Part shown: positions 25,207-39,328 of the stretch, piece by piece
Layout of the letters: each line of letters starts with the position of its first letter
Position numbering within the stretch: position 1 is the first letter of the stretch
NCBI GenBank assembly: GCA_963556195.1
Contig: CAUVYP010001198.1
Coordinates: 62,001 to 126,000, forward strand
Reading direction: 5' to 3'
Length of the DNA: 64,000 nucleotides
Source of the DNA: Sepiola atlantica
Lineage: Eukaryota; Mollusca; Cephalopoda; Sepiida; Sepiolidae
Notes under the pieces: model-generated
The model's input: the letters and a program-made list of their open reading frames with translations, nothing else
What the model was told of the DNA's origin: nothing
Database searches by the model: none
Program-made: the position numbers and the translations under genes

Positions 25207-27066
25207 TTAGCGCGTTTTAAAGTTGATATAGCTTTTGTTAATAACTTCCACATTTATTCGAATTGTGCCACGAAACTTTGCAGACAGTCGCGGATAGACG
25301 TTTTCTACTGAAGTACCAAGTTTCAGAAGTGCAGCTCTTGTACTGCCGGAGATATGTCGATACAAACTGAATACGCAAAACATCAACAACATTTAGCGCG
25401 TTTTAAAGTTGATATCGCTTTTGTTAATAACTTCCACATTTATTCGAATTGTGCTACGAAACTTTGCAGACAGTCGCGGAGACATGGTTTTCTACTGAAG
25501 TACTAAGTTTCAGAAGTGCAGCTCTTGTACTGCCGGAGATATGTCGATACAAACTGAATACGCAAAACATCAACAAAATTTAGCGCGTTTTAAAGTTGAT
25601 ATCGCTTTTGTTAATTACTTCTACATTTATTCGAATTGTGCCACGAAACTTTGCAGACAGTCGCGGAGAACTGTTTTCCACTGAAGTACCAAGTTTCAGA
25701 AGTGCAGCTTTTGTACTGCCGGAGATATGTCGATACAAACTGAATACGCAAAACATCAACAAAATTTAGCGCGTTTTAAAGTTGATATCGCTTTTGTTAA
25801 TAACTTCCACATTTATTCGAATTGTGCCACGAAACTTTGCAGACAGTCGCGGAGACATGTTTTAAACTGAAGTACCAATTTTCAAAAGTGCAGCTCTTGT
25901 ACTGCCGGAGATATGTCGATACAAACTGAATACGCAAAACATCAACAAAATTTAGCGCGTTTTAAAGTTGATATCGCTTTTGTTTATAACTTCCACACTT
26001 ATACGAATTGTGCCACGAAACTTTGCAGACAGTCGCGGAGACATGTTTCTACTAAAGTACAAAGTTTCAGAAGTGCAGCTCTTGTACTGCCGGAGATATG
26101 TCAATACAAACTGAATACGCAAAACATCAACAAAATTTAGCGCGTTTTAAAGTTGATATCGCTTTTGTTAATAACTTCCACATTTATTCGAATTGTACCA
26201 CGAAACTTTGCAGACAGTCGTGGATAGGCCTCTTCGACTGAAGTACAAAGTTTCAAAAGTGCAGCTCTTGTACTGCCGGAGATATGTCGATACAAACTGA
26301 ATACGCAAAACATCAACAATATTTAGCGCGTTTTAAAGTTGATATCGCTTTTGTTTATAACTTCCACATTTATTCGAATTGTGCCACGAAACTTTGCAGA
26401 CAGTCGCGGATAAGCCTCTTCTACTGAAGTACTAAGTTTCAGAAGTGCAGGTCTTGTACTGCCGGAGATATGTCGATATAAACTGAATACGCAAAACATC
26501 AACAAAATTTAGCGCCTTTTAAAGTTGATATCGCTTTTGTTAATAACTTCCACATTTATTCGAATTGTGCCACGAAACTTTGCAGACAGTCGCAGAGACA
26601 TGTTTGCTACTGAAGTACCAAGTTCCAGAAGTGCAGCTTTTGTACTGCCGGAGATATGTCGATACAAACTGAATACGCAAAACATCAACAAAATTTAGCG
26701 CGTTTTAAAGTTGATATCGCTTTTGTTAATAACTTCCACATTTATTCGAATTGTGCCACGAAAATTTGCAGACAGTCGCGGAGACAGATTTACTATTGAA
26801 GTACCAAGTTTCAGAAGTGCAGCTCTTGTACTGCCGGAGATATGTCGATACAAACTGAATACGCAAAACATCAACAAAATTTAGCGCGTTTTAAAGTTGA
26901 TATCGCTTTTGTTAATAACTTCAACATTTATTCGAATTGTGCCACGAAACTTTGCAGACAGTCGCGGAGACAGATTTTCTACTGAAGTAGTAAGTTTCAG
27001 AAGTGCAGCTCTTGTACTGCCGGAGATATGTCGATACAAACTGAATACGCAAAACATCAACAAAAT
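25207..27066. repeat. Block C 10-mer copy 2 (1,860 bp)
   Basis: It has the same outer order as copy 1 but lacks the second V monomer (23,719) and gains a 185-bp monomer with acatgtttctactaaag (25,952-26,136), so the period is unchanged by coincidence. A 1-bp gain near 25,485 (acatggttttcta) and the 1-bp loss near 26,041 cancel. The last five monomers (26,137-27,066) match 24,277-25,206 with few substitutions. Confidence 0.82.
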
Positions 27067-27624
27067 TTAGCGCGTTTTAAAGTTGATATCGCTTTTGTTA
27101 ATAACTTCCACATTTATTCGAATTGTACAACGAAACTTTGCAGACAGTCGCGGATAGGCCTCTTTGACTGAAGTACCAAGTTTCAGAAGTGCAGCTCTTG
27201 TACTGCCGGAGATATGTCGATACAAACTGAATACGCAAAACATCAACAAATTTTTGCGCGTTTTAAAGTTGATATCGCTTTTGTTAATAACTTCAATATT
27301 TATTCGAATTGTGCCACGAAACTTTGTAGACAGTCGCGGAGACTGACTTTCTACTGATGTATAAAGTTTCAGAAGTGCAGCTCTTGTACTGCCGGAGATA
27401 TGTCGATACAAACTGAATACGCAAAACATCAACAAAATTTAGCGCGTTTTAAAGTTGATATAGCTTTTGTTTATAACTTCCACATTTATTCGAATTGTGC
27501 CACGAAACTTTGCAGACAGTCGCGGAGACATGTTTTCTACTGAAATACTAAGTTTCAGAAGTGCAGCTCTTGTACTGCCGGAGATATGTCGATACAAACT
27601 GAATACGCAAAACATCAACAAAAT
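27067..27624. repeat. Junction of blocks C and D: E+Q dimer and M monomer
   Basis: An E monomer (ataggcctctttga) is followed by a TTTTTGCGCG monomer with AACTTCAATATTTATT and a Q-like cassette, then an M monomer with CTGAAATACTAAG. The same three monomers, at the same order, recur at 37,841-38,398 and in blocks F to H, where they form a core module. Confidence 0.75.
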
Positions 27625-29666
27625 TTAGCGCGTTTTAAAGTTGATATCGCTTTTGTTAATAACTTCCACATTTATTCGAATTGTGCCACGAAACTTTGCA
27701 GACAGTCGCGGGGACATATTTTCTACTGAAGTACCAAGTTTCAGAAGTGCAGCTCTTGTACTGCCGGAGATATGTCGATATAAACTGAATACGCAAAACA
27801 TCAACAACATTTAGCGCGTTTTAAAGTTGATATAGCTTTTGTTAATAACTTCCACATTTATTCGAATTGTGCCACGAAACTTTGAAGACAGTCGCGGAGA
27901 CATGTTTTCTACTAAAGTACCAAGTTCCAGAAGTGCAGCTTTTGTACTGCCGGAGATATGTCGATACAAACTGAATACGCAAAACATGAACAAAATTTAG
28001 CGCGTTTTAAAGTTGATATCGCTTTTGTTAATAACTTCCACATTTATTCGAATTGTGCCACGAAACTTTGCAGACAGTCGCGGAGACAGATTTACTACTG
28101 AAGTACCAAGTTTCAGAAGTGCAGCTCTTGTACTGCTGGAGATATGTCGATACAAACTGAATACGCAAAACATCAACAAAATTTAGCGCGTTTTAAAGTT
28201 GATATCGCTTTTGTTAATAACTTCAACATTTATTCGAATTGTGCCACGAAACTTTGCAGACAGTCGCGGAGACAGATTTTCTACTGAAGTAGTAAGTTTC
28301 AGAAGTGCAGCTCTTGTACTGTTGGAGATATGTCGATACAAACTGAATACGCAAAACATCAACAAAATTTAGCGCCTTTTAAAGTTGATATCGGTTTTGG
28401 TGATAACTTCCACATTTATTCGAATTGTACCACGAAACTTTGCAGACAGTCGCGGATAGGCCTTTTCTACTGAAGTACCAAGTTTCAGAAGTGCAGCTCT
28501 TGTACTGCCGGAGATATGTCGATACAAACTGAATACGCAAAACATCAACACAATTTTGCCCGTTTTAAAGTTGATATCGCTTTTGTTAATAACTTCAATA
28601 TTTATTCGAATTGTGCCACGAAACTTTGTAGACAGTCGCGGAGACTGATTTTCTACTGAAGTACCAAGTTTCAGAAGTGCAGCTCTTGTACTGCCGGAGA
28701 TATGTCGATACAAACTGAATACGCAAAACATGAACAAAATTTAGCGCGTTTTAAAGTTGATATCGCTTTTGTTAATAACTTCCACATTTATTCGAATTGG
28801 GCCACGAAACTTTGCAGACAGTCGCGGAGACATGTTTTCTACTGAAGACCCAAGTTTCAGAAGTGCAGCTCTTGTACTGCCGGAGATATGTCGATACAAA
28901 CTAAATACGCAAAACATGAACAAAATTTAGCGCGTTTTAAAGTTGATATCGCTTTTGTTAATAACTTCCACATTTATTCGAATTGTACCACGAAACTTTG
29001 CAGACAGTCGCGGATAGGCCTCTAACTGAAGTACCAAGTTTTAGAAGTGCAGCTCTTGTACTGCCGGAGATATGTCGATACAAACTGAATACGCAAAACA
29101 TCAACAAAATTTAGCGCGTTTTAAAGTTCATATCGCTTTTGTTTATAACTTCCACATTTATTCGAATTGTGCCACGAAACTTTGCAGACAGTCGCGGAGA
29201 CATGGTTTTACTGAAGTACCAAGTTCCAGAAGTGCAGCTTTTGTACTGCCGGAGATATGTCGATACAAACTGAATACGCAAAACATGAACAAAATTTAGC
29301 GCGTTTTAAAGTTGATATCGCTTTTGTTAATAACTTCCACATTTATTCGAATTGTGCCACGAAACTTAGCAGACAGTCGCGGAGACAGATTTACTACTGA
29401 GGTACCAAGTTTCAGAAATGCAGCTCTTGTACTGCCGGAGATATGTCGATAACAACCGAATACGCAAAACATCAACAAAATTTAGCGCGTTTTAAAGTTG
29501 ATATCCCTTTGTTAATAACTTCCACATTTATTCGAATTGTGCAACGAAACTTTGCAGACAGTCGCGGAGACAGATTTTCTACTGAAGTACTAAGTTTCAG
29601 AAGTGCAGCTCTTGTACTGCCGGAGATATGTCGATACAAACTGAATACGCAAAACATCAACAAAAT
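27625..29666. repeat. Block D 11-mer unit 1 (2,042 bp)
   Basis: Eleven monomers with a net loss of 4 bp: ataggcctctaactg (2 bp short), acatggttttactg (1 bp short) and GATATCCCTTTG (1 bp short). These small deletions repeat at the same places in unit 2, which shows true copying rather than chance. Other markers: GCGGGGACATATTTTC, ACTAAAGTACC, GGTTTTGGTGATAAC, TTGCCCGTTTTAAAG, and CTGAAGACCCAAG. Confidence 0.92.
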
Positions 29667-31708
29667 TTAGCGCGTTTTAAAGTTGATATCGCTTTTGTTA
29701 ATAACTTCCACATTTATTCGAATTGTGCCACGAAACTTTGCAGACAGTCGCGGGGACATATTTTCAACTGAAGTACCAAGTTTCAGAAGTGCAGCTCTTG
29801 TACTGCCGGAGATATGTCGATATAAACTGAATACGCAAAACATCAACAAAATTTAGCGCGTTTTAAAGTTGATATAGCTTTTGTTAATAACTTCCACATT
29901 TATTCGAATTGTGCCACGAAACTTTGAAGACAGTCGCGGAGACATGTTTTCTACTAAAGTACCAAGTTCCAGAAGTGCAGCTTTTGTACTGCCGGAGATA
30001 TGTCGATACAAACTGAATACGCAAAACATGAACAAAATTTAGCGCGTTTTAAAGTTGATATCGCTTTTGTTAATAACTTCCACATTTATTCGAATTGTGC
30101 CACGAAACTTTGCAGACAGTCGCGGAGACAGATTTACTACTGAAGTACCAAGTTTCAGAAGTGCAGCTCTTGTACTGCTGGAGATATGTCGATACAAACT
30201 GAATACGCAAAACATCAACAAAATTTAGCGCGTTTTAAAGTTGATATCGCTTTTGTTAATAACTTCAACATTTATTCGAATTGTGCCACGAAACTTTGCA
30301 GACAGTCGCGGAGACAGATTTTCTACTGAAGTAGTAAGTTTCAGAAGTGCAGCTCTTGTACTGTTGGAGATATGTCGATACAAACTGAATACGCAAAACA
30401 TCAACAAAATTTAGCGCCTTTTAAAGTTGATATCGGTTTTGGTGATAACTTCCACATTTATTCGAATTGTACCACGAAACTTTGCAGACAGTCGCGGATA
30501 GGCCTTTTCTACTGAAGTACCAAGTTTCAGAAGTGCAGCTCTTGTACTGCCGGAGATATGTCGATACAAACTGAATACGCAAAACATCAACACAATTTTG
30601 CCCGTTTTAAAGTTGATATCGCTTTTGTTAATAACTTCAATATTTATTCGAATTGTGCCACGAAACTTTGTAGACAGTCGCGGAGACTGATTTTCTACTG
30701 AAGTACCAAGTTTCAGAAGTGCAGCTCTTGTACTGCCGGAGATATGTCGATACAAACTGAATACGCAAAACATGAACAAAATTTAGCGCGTTTTAAAGTT
30801 GATATCGCTTTTGTTAATAACTTCCACATTTATTCGAATTGGGCCACGAAACTTTGCAGACAGTCGCGGAGACATGTTTTCTACTGAAGACCCAAGTTTC
30901 AGAAGTGCAGCTCTTGTACTGCCGGAGATATGTCGATACAAACTAAATACGCAAAACATGAACAAAATTTAGCGCGTTTTAAAGTTGATATCGCTTTTGT
31001 TAATAACTTCCACATTTATTCGAATTGTACCACGAAACTTTGCAGACAGTCGCGGATAGGCCTCTAACTTAAGTACCAAGTTTTAGAAGTGCAGCTCTTG
31101 TACTGCCGGAGATATGTCGATACAAACTGAATACGCAAAACATCAACAAAATTTAGCGCGTTTTAAAGTTCATATCGCTTTTGTTTATAACTTCCACATT
31201 TATTCGAATTGTGCCACGAAACTTTGCAGACAGTCGCGGAGACATGGTTTTACTGAAGTACCAAGTTCCAGAAGTGCAGCTTTTGTACTGCCGGAGATAT
31301 GTCGATACAAACTGAATACGCAAAACATGAACAAAATTTAGCGCGTTTTAAAGTTGATATCGCTTTTGTTAATAACTTCCACATTTATTCGAATTGTGCC
31401 ACGAAACTTAGCAGACAGTCGCGGAGACAGATTTACTACTGAGGTACCAAGTTTCAGAAATGCAGCTCTTGTACTGCCGGAGATATGTCGATAACAACCG
31501 AATACGCAAAACATCAACAAAATTTAGCGCGTTTTAAAGTTGATATCCCTTTGTTAATAACTTCCACATTTATTCGAATTGTGCAACGAAACTTTGCAGA
31601 CAGTCGCGGAGACAGATTTTCTACTGAAGTACTAAGTTTCAGAAGTGCAGCTCTTGTACTGCCGGAGATATGTCGATACAAACTGAATACGCAAAACATC
31701 AACAAAAT
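29667..31708. repeat. Block D 11-mer unit 2 (2,042 bp)
   Basis: It repeats unit 1 base for base apart from a few substitutions, for example acatattttcaac for acatattttctac in its first monomer and CTAACTTAAG near 31,066 for CTAACTGAAG. It shares all three small deletions with unit 1. This is a recently amplified part of the array. Confidence 0.92.
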
Positions 31709-34122
31709 TTAGCGCGTTTTAAAGTTGATATCGCTTTTGTTAATAACTTCCACATTTATTCGAATTGTGCCACGAAACTTTGCAGACAGTCGCGGGGACA
31801 TATTTTCAACTGAAGTACCAAGTTTCAGAAGTGCAGCTCTTGTACTGCCGGAGATATGTCGATATAAACTGAATACGCAAAACATCAACAAAATTTAGCG
31901 CGTTTTAATGTTGATATAGCTTTTGTTAATAACTTCCACATTTATTCGAATTGTGCCACGAAACTTTGAAGACAGTCGCGGAGACATGTTTTCTACTGAA
32001 GTACCAAGTTCCAGAAGTGCAGCTTTTGTACTGCCGGAGATATGTCGATACAAACTGAATACGCAAAACATGAACAAAATTTAGCGCGTTTTAAAGTTGA
32101 TATCGCTTTTGTTAATAACTTCCACATTTATTCGAATTGTGCCACGAAACTTTGCAGACAGTCGCGGAGACAGATTTACTACTGAAGTACCAAGTTTCAG
32201 AAGTGCAGCTCTTGTACTGCTGGAGATATGTCGATACAAACTTAATACGCAAAACATCAACAAAATTTAGCGCGTTTTAAAGTTGATATCGCTTTTGTTA
32301 ATAACTTCCACATTTATTCGAATTGTGCCACGAAACTTTGCAGACAGTCGCGGAGACAGATTTTCTACTGAAGTAGTAAGTTTCAGAAGTGCAGCTCTTG
32401 TACTGTTGGAGATATGTCGATACAAACTGAATACGCAAAACATCAACAAAATTTAGCGCCTTTTAATGTTGATATCGGTTTTGTTAATAACTTCCACATT
32501 TATTCGAATTGTACCACGAAACTTTGCAGACAGTCGCGGATAGGCCTTTTCTACTGAAGTACCAAGTTTCAGAAGTGCAGCTCTTGTACTGCCGGAGATA
32601 TGTCGATACAAACTGAATACGCAAAACATCAACACAATTTTGCCCGTTTTAAAGTTGATATCGCTTTTGTTAATAACTTCAATATTTATTCGAATTGTGC
32701 CACGAAACTTTGTAGACAGTCGCGGAGACTGATTTTCTACTGAAGTACCAAGTTTCAACAGTGCAGCTCTTGTACTGCCGGAGATATGTCGATACAAACT
32801 GAATACGCAAACATCAACAAAATTTAGCGCGTTTTAAAGTTGATATCGCTTTTGTTAATAACTTCCACATTTATTCGAATTGTGCCACGAAACTTTGCAG
32901 ACAGTCGCGGAGACATGTTTTCTACTGAAGTACCAAGTTTCAGAAGTGCAGCTCTTGTACTGCCGGAGATATGTCGATACAAACTAAATACGCAAAACAT
33001 CAACAAAATTTAGCGCGTTTTAAAGTTGATATCGCTTTTGTTAATAACTTCCACATTTATTCGAATTGTACCACGAAACTTTGCAGACAGTCGCGAATAG
33101 GCCTCTAACTGAAGTACCAAGTTTCAGAAGTGCAGCTCTTGTACTGCCGGAGATATGTCGATACAAACTGAATACGCAAAACATCAACAAAATTTAGCGC
33201 GTTTTAAAGTTCATATCGCTTTTGTTTATAACTTCCACATTTATTCGAATTGTGCGACGAAACTTTGCAGACAGTCGCGGAGACATGGTTTTACTGAAGT
33301 ACCAAGTTTCAGAAGTGCAGCTTTTGTACTGCCGGAGATATGTCGATACAAACTGAATACGCAAAACATGAACAAAATTTAGCGCGTTTTAAAGTTGATA
33401 TCGCTTTTGTTAATAACTTCCACATTTATTCGAATTGTGCCACGAAACTTAGCAGACAGTCGCGGAGACAGATTTACTACTGAGGTACCAAGTTTCAGAA
33501 ATGCAGCTCTTGTACTGCCGGAGATATGTCGATAACAACCGAATACGCAAAACATCAACAAAATTTAGCGCGTTTTAAAGTTGATATCCCTTTGTTAATA
33601 ACTTCCACATTTATTCGAATTGTGCAACTAAACTTTGCAGACAGTCGCGGAGACAGATTTTCTACTGAAGTACCAAGTTTCAGAAGTGCAGCTCTTGTAC
33701 TGCCGGAGATATGTCGATACAAACTGAATACGCAAAACATCAACAAAATTTAGCGCGTTTTAAAGTTGATATCGCTTTTGTTAATAACTTCCACATTTAT
33801 TCGAATTGTACCACGAAACTTTGCAGACAGTCGCAGATAGGCATTTTTCTACTGAAGTACAAAGTTTCAGAAGTGCAGCTCTTGTACTGCCGGAGATATG
33901 TCGATACAAACTGAATACGCAAAACATCAACAAAATTTAGCGCGTTTTAAAGTTGATATCGCTTTTGTTAATAACTTCAATATTTATTCGAATTGTGCCA
34001 CGAAACTTTGCAGACAGTCGCTAAGACAGATTTTCTACTGAAGTACCAAGTTTCAGAAGTGCAGCTCTTGTACTGCCAGAGATATGTCGATACAAACTGA
34101 ATACGCAAAACATCAACAAAAT
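31709..34122. repeat. Block D unit 3, extended to 13 monomers (2,414 bp)
   Basis: It follows unit 2 but has an extra 1-base loss (ACGCAAACATC near 32,809), and two additional monomers at the end (ataggcatttttctac, and GTCGCTAAGACAG with AACTTCAATATT). Those two monomers are also present after the same module at 22,970-23,346. The unit therefore preserves the longer ancestral form that units 1 and 2 lost, or it recombined with a block C-type array. Confidence 0.87.
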
Positions 34123-35238
34123 TTAGCGCGTTTTAAAGTTGATATAGCTTTTGTTAATAACTGCCACATTTATTCGAATTGTGCCACGAAACTTTGCAGA
34201 CAGTCGCGGATAGACGTTTTCTACTGAAGTACCTAGTTTCAGAAGTGCAGCTCTTGTACTGCCGGAGATATGTCGATACAAACTGAATACGCAAAACATC
34301 AACAACATTTAGCGCGTTTTAAAGTTGATATCGCTTTTGTTAATAACTTCCACATTTATTCGAATTGTGCCACGAAACTTTGAAGACAGTCGCGGAGACA
34401 TGTTTTCTACTGAAGTATCAAGTTCCAGAAGTGCAGCTTTTGTACTGCCGGAGATATGTCGATACAAACTGAATACGCAAAACATGAACAAAATTTAGCG
34501 CGTTTTAAAGTTGATATCGCTTTTGTTAATAACTTCCACATTTATTCGAATTGTGCCACGAAACTTTGCAGACAGTCGCGGAGACAGATTTACTACTGAA
34601 GTACCAAGTTTCAGAAGTGCAGCTCTTGTACTGCTGGAGATATGTCGATACAAACTGAATACGCAAAACATCAACAAAATTTAGCGCGTTTTAAAGTTGA
34701 TATCGCTTTTGTTAATAACTTCCACATTTATTCGAATTGTGCCACGAAACTTTGCAGACAGTCGCGGAGACAGATTTTCTACTGAAGTAGTAAGTTTCAG
34801 AAGTGCAGCTCTTGTACTGTTGGAGATATGTCGATACAAACTGAATACGCAAAACATCAACAAAATTTAGCGCGTTTTAAAGTTGATATCGGTTTTGGTG
34901 ATAACTTCCACATTTATTCGAATTGTACCACGAAACTTTGCAGACAGTCGCGGATAGGCCTTTTCTACTGAAGTACCAAGTTTCAGAAGTGCAGCTCTTG
35001 TACTGCCGGAGATATGTCGATACAAACTGAATACGCAAAACATCAACACAATTTTGCCCGTTTTAAAGTTGATATCGCTTTTGTTAATAACTTCAATATT
35101 TATTCGAATTGTGCCACGAAACTTTGTAGACAGTCGCGGAGACTGATTTTCTACTGAAGTACCAAGTTTCAGAAGTGCAGCTCTTGTACTGCCGGAGATA
35201 TGTCGATACAAACTGAATACGCAAAACATCAACAAAAT
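34123..35238. repeat. V monomer plus partial fourth block D unit (6 monomers)
   Basis: A V monomer like that at 23,347 is followed by five monomers (34,309-35,238) that match 31,895-32,824: M, N with TGCTGGAG, L with AGTAGTAAG and TGTTGGAG, and an E-like plus Q dimer with TTGCCCG. The series is then cut off. Confidence 0.82.
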
Positions 35239-36725
35239 TTAGCGCGTTTTAAAGTTGATATCGCTTTTGTTTATAACTTCCACACTTATACGAATTGTGC
35301 CACGAAACTTTGCAGACAGTCGCGGAGACAGATTTTCTACTGAAGTACTAAGTTTCAGAAGTGCAGCTCTTGTACTGCCGGAGATATGTCGATACAAACT
35401 GAATACGCAAAACATCAACAAAATTTAGCGCGTTTTAAAGTTGATATCGCTTTTGTTTATAACTTCCACATTTATTCGAATTGTGCCACGAAACTTTGCA
35501 GACAGTCGCGGAGACATGTTTCTACTTAAGTACAAAGTTTCAGAAGTGCAGCTCTTGTACTGCCGGAGATATGTCGATACAAACTGAATACGCAAAACAT
35601 CAACAAAATTTAGCGCGTTTTAAAGTTGATATCGCTTTTGTTAATAACTTCCACATTTATTCGAATTGTACCACGAAACTTTGCAGACAGTCGTGGATAG
35701 GCCTCTTCGACTGAAGTACCAAGTTTCAAAAGTGCAGCTCTTGTACTGCCGGAGATATGTCGATACAAACTGAATACGCAAAACATCAACAACATTTAGC
35801 GCGTTTTAAAGTTGATATCGCTTTTGTTTATAACTTCCACATTTATTCGAATTGTGCCACGAAACTTTGCAGACAGTCGCGGAGACATATTTTCTACTGA
35901 AGTACTAAGTTTCAGAAGTGCAGCTATTGTACTGCCGGAGATATGTCGATATAAACTGAATACGCAAAACATCAACAAAATTTAGCGCCTTTTAAAGTTG
36001 ATATCGCTTTTGTTAATAACTTCCACATTTATTCGAATTGTGCCACGAAACTTTGCAGACAGTCGCGGATAGACGTTTTCTACTGAAGTACCTAGTTTCA
36101 GAAGTGCAGCTCTTGTACTGCCGGAGATATGTCGATACAAACTGAATACGCAAAACATCAACAACATTTAGCGCGTTTTAAAGTTGATATCGCTTTTGTT
36201 AATAACTTCCACATTTATTCGAATTGTGCTACGAAACTTTGCAGACAGTCGCGGTGACAAATTTTCTACTGAAGTACTAAGTTTCAGAAGTGCAGCTCTT
36301 GTACTGCCGGAGATATGTCGATACAAACTGAATACGCAAAACATCAACAAAATTTAGCGCGTTTTAAAGTTGATATCGCTTTTGTTAATTACTTCTACAT
36401 TTATTCGAATTGTGCCACGAAACTTTGCAGACAGTCGCGGAGAACTGTTTTCCACTGAAGTACCAAGTTTCAGACGTGCAGCTTTTGTACTGCCGGAGAT
36501 ATGTCGATACAAACTGAATACGCAAATCATCAACAAAATTTAGCGCGTTTTAAAGTTGATATCGCTTTTGTTAATAACTTCCACATTTATTCGAATTGTG
36601 CCACGAAACTTTGCAGACAGTCGCGGAGACATGTTTTCAACTGAAGTACCAAGTTTCAAAAGTGCAGCTCTTGTACTGCCGGAGATATGTCGATACAAAC
36701 TGAATACGCAAAACATCAACAAAAT
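35239..36725. repeat. Block E 8-mer copy 1 (1,487 bp)
   Basis: It starts with a monomer bearing CCACACTTATACGAATTG, followed by a 185-bp monomer (acatgtttctacttaag) and an E monomer with AGTCGTGG. Then come M, V, an L-like monomer (GCGGTGACAAATTTTC), S and M. The first three recur 1,487 bp later. The rest resembles block C (23,347-24,276). Confidence 0.82.
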
Positions 36726-37282
36726 TTAGCGCGTTTTAAAGTTGATATCGCTTTTGTTTATAACTTCCACACTTATACGAATTGTGCCACGAAACTTTGC
36801 AGACAGTCGCGGAGACAGATTTTCTACTGAAGTACTAAGTTTCAGAAGTGCAGCTCTTGTACTGCCGGAGATATGTCGATACAAACTGAATACGCAAAAC
36901 ATCAACAAAATTTAGCGCGTTTTAAAGTTGATATCGCTTTTGTTTATAACTTCCACATTTATTCGAATTGTGCCACGAAACTTTGCAGACAGTCGCGGAG
37001 ACATGTTTCTACTTAAGTACAAAGTTTCAGAAGTGCAGCTCTTGTACTGCCGGAGATATGTCGATACAAACTGAATACGCAAAACATCAACAAAATTTAG
37101 CGCGTTTTAAAGTTGATATCGCTTTTGTTAATAACTTCCACATTTATTCGAATTGTACCACGAAACTTTGCAGACAGTCGTGGATAGGCCTCTTCGACTG
37201 AAGTACCAAGTTTCAAAAGTGCAGCTCTTGTACTGCCGGAGATATGTCGATACAAACTGAATACGCAAAACATCAACAAAAT
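36726..37282. repeat. Block E 8-mer copy 2, truncated (3 monomers)
   Basis: It repeats 35,239-35,795 including the 185-bp monomer and the AGTCGTGGATAGG E monomer. At about 37,283 the order switches to that of 26,509 onward (M-like acatgtttgcta, N, L), at an offset of 10,774 bp. Confidence 0.8.
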
Positions 37283-39328
37283 TTAGCGCCTTTTAAAGTT
37301 GATATCGCTTTTGTTAATAACTTCCACATTTATTCGAATTGTGCCACGAAACTTTGCAGACAGTCGCGGAGACATGTTTGCTACTGAAGTACCAAGTTCC
37401 AGAAGTGCAGCTTTTGTACTGCCGGAGATATGTCGATACAAACTGAATACGCAAAACATGAACACAATTTAGCGCGTTTTAAAGTTGATATCGCTTTTGT
37501 TAATAACTTCCACATTTATTCGAATTGTGCCACGAAACTTTGCAGACAGTCGCGGAGACAGATTTACTACTGAAGTACCAAGTTTCAGAAGTGCAGCTCT
37601 TGTACTGCCGGAGATATGTCGATACAAACTGAATACGCAAAACATCAACAAAATTTAGCGCGTTTTAAAGTTGATATCGCTTTTGTTAATAACTTCAACA
37701 TTTATTCGAATTGTGCCACGAAACTTTGCAGACAGTCGCGGAGACAGATTTTCTACTGAAGTAGTAAGTTTCAGAAGTGCAGCTCTTGTACTGCCGGAGA
37801 TATGTCGATACAAACTGAATACGCAAAACATCAACAAAATTTAGCGCGTTTTAAAGTTGATATCGCTTTTGTTAATAACTTCCACATTTATTCGAATTGT
37901 ACAACAAAACTTTGCAGACAGTCGCGGATAGGCCTCTTCGACTGAAGTACCAAGTTTCAGAAGTGCAGCTCTTGTACTGCCGGAGATATGTCGATACAAA
38001 CTGAATACGCAAAACATCAACAAATTTTTGCGCGTTTTAAAGTTGATATCGCTTTTGTTAATAACTTCAATATTTATTCGAATTGTGCCACGAAACTTTG
38101 TAGACAGTCGCGGAGACTGACTTTCTACTGATGTATAAAGTTTCAGAAGTGCAGCTCTTGTACTGCCGGAGATATGTCGATACAAACTGAATACGCAAAA
38201 CATCAACAAAATTTAGCGCGTTTTAAAGTTGATATAGCTTTTGTTTATAACTTCCACATTTATTCGAATTGTGCCACGAAACTTTGCAGACAGTCGCGGA
38301 GACATGTTTTCTACTGAAATACTAAGTTTCAGAAGTGCAGCTCTTGTACTGCCGGAGATATGTCGATACAAACTGAATACGCAAAACATCAACAAAATTT
38401 AGCGCGTTTTAAAGTTGATATCGCTTTTGTTAATAACTTCCACATTTATTCGAATTGTGCCACGAAACTTTGCAGACAGTCGCGGATAGGCCTCTTCAAC
38501 TGAAGTACCAAGTTTCAGAAGTGCAGCTCTTGTACTGCCGGAGATATGTCGATACAAACTGAATACGCAAAACATCAACAAAATTTAGCGCGTTTTAAAG
38601 TTGATATCGCTTTTGTTTATAACTTCCACATTTATTCGAATTGTGCCACGAAACTTTGCAGACAGTCGCGGAGACAGATTCTCTACTGAAGTACCAAGTT
38701 TCAGAAGTGCAGCTTTTGTACTGCCGGAGATATGTCGATACAAACTGAATACGCAAAACATCAACAAAATTTAGCGCGTTTTAAAGTTGATATCGCTTTT
38801 GTTAATAACTTCCACATTTATTCGAATTGTGCCACGAAACTTTGCAGACAGTCGCGGAGACAGATTTTCTACTGAAGTAGTAAGTTTCAGAAGTGCAGCT
38901 CTTGTACTGCCGGAGATATGTCGATACAAACTGTATACGCAAAACATCAACAAAATTTAGCGCGTTTTAAAGTTGATATCGCTTTTGTTAATAACTTCCA
39001 CATTTATTCGAATTGTACAACGAAACTTTGCAGACAGTCGCGGATAAGCCTCTTCGACTGAAGTACCAAGTTTCAAAAGTGCAGCTCTTGTACTGCCGGA
39101 GATATGTCGATACAAACTGAATACGCAAAACATCAACAAATTTTTGCGCGTTTTAAAGTTGATATCGCTTTTGTTAATAACTTCAATATTTATTCGAATT
39201 GTGCCACGAAACTTTGTAGACAGTCGCGGAGACTGATTTTCTACTGATGTATAAAGTTTCAGAAGTGCAGCTCTTGTACTGCCGGAGATATGTCGATACA
39301 AACTGAATACGCAAAACATCAACAAAAT
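37283..39328. repeat. Block F left part: two core modules (11 monomers)
   Basis: M-like, N and L monomers lead into E+Q dimer, M with CTGAAATACTAAG, E, L-like and L with AGTAGTAAG, and a second E+Q dimer begins at 38,957. Successive dimers at 37,841, 38,957 and 40,073 are 1,116 bp apart (six monomers). The left half matches 26,509-27,438. Confidence 0.78.
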
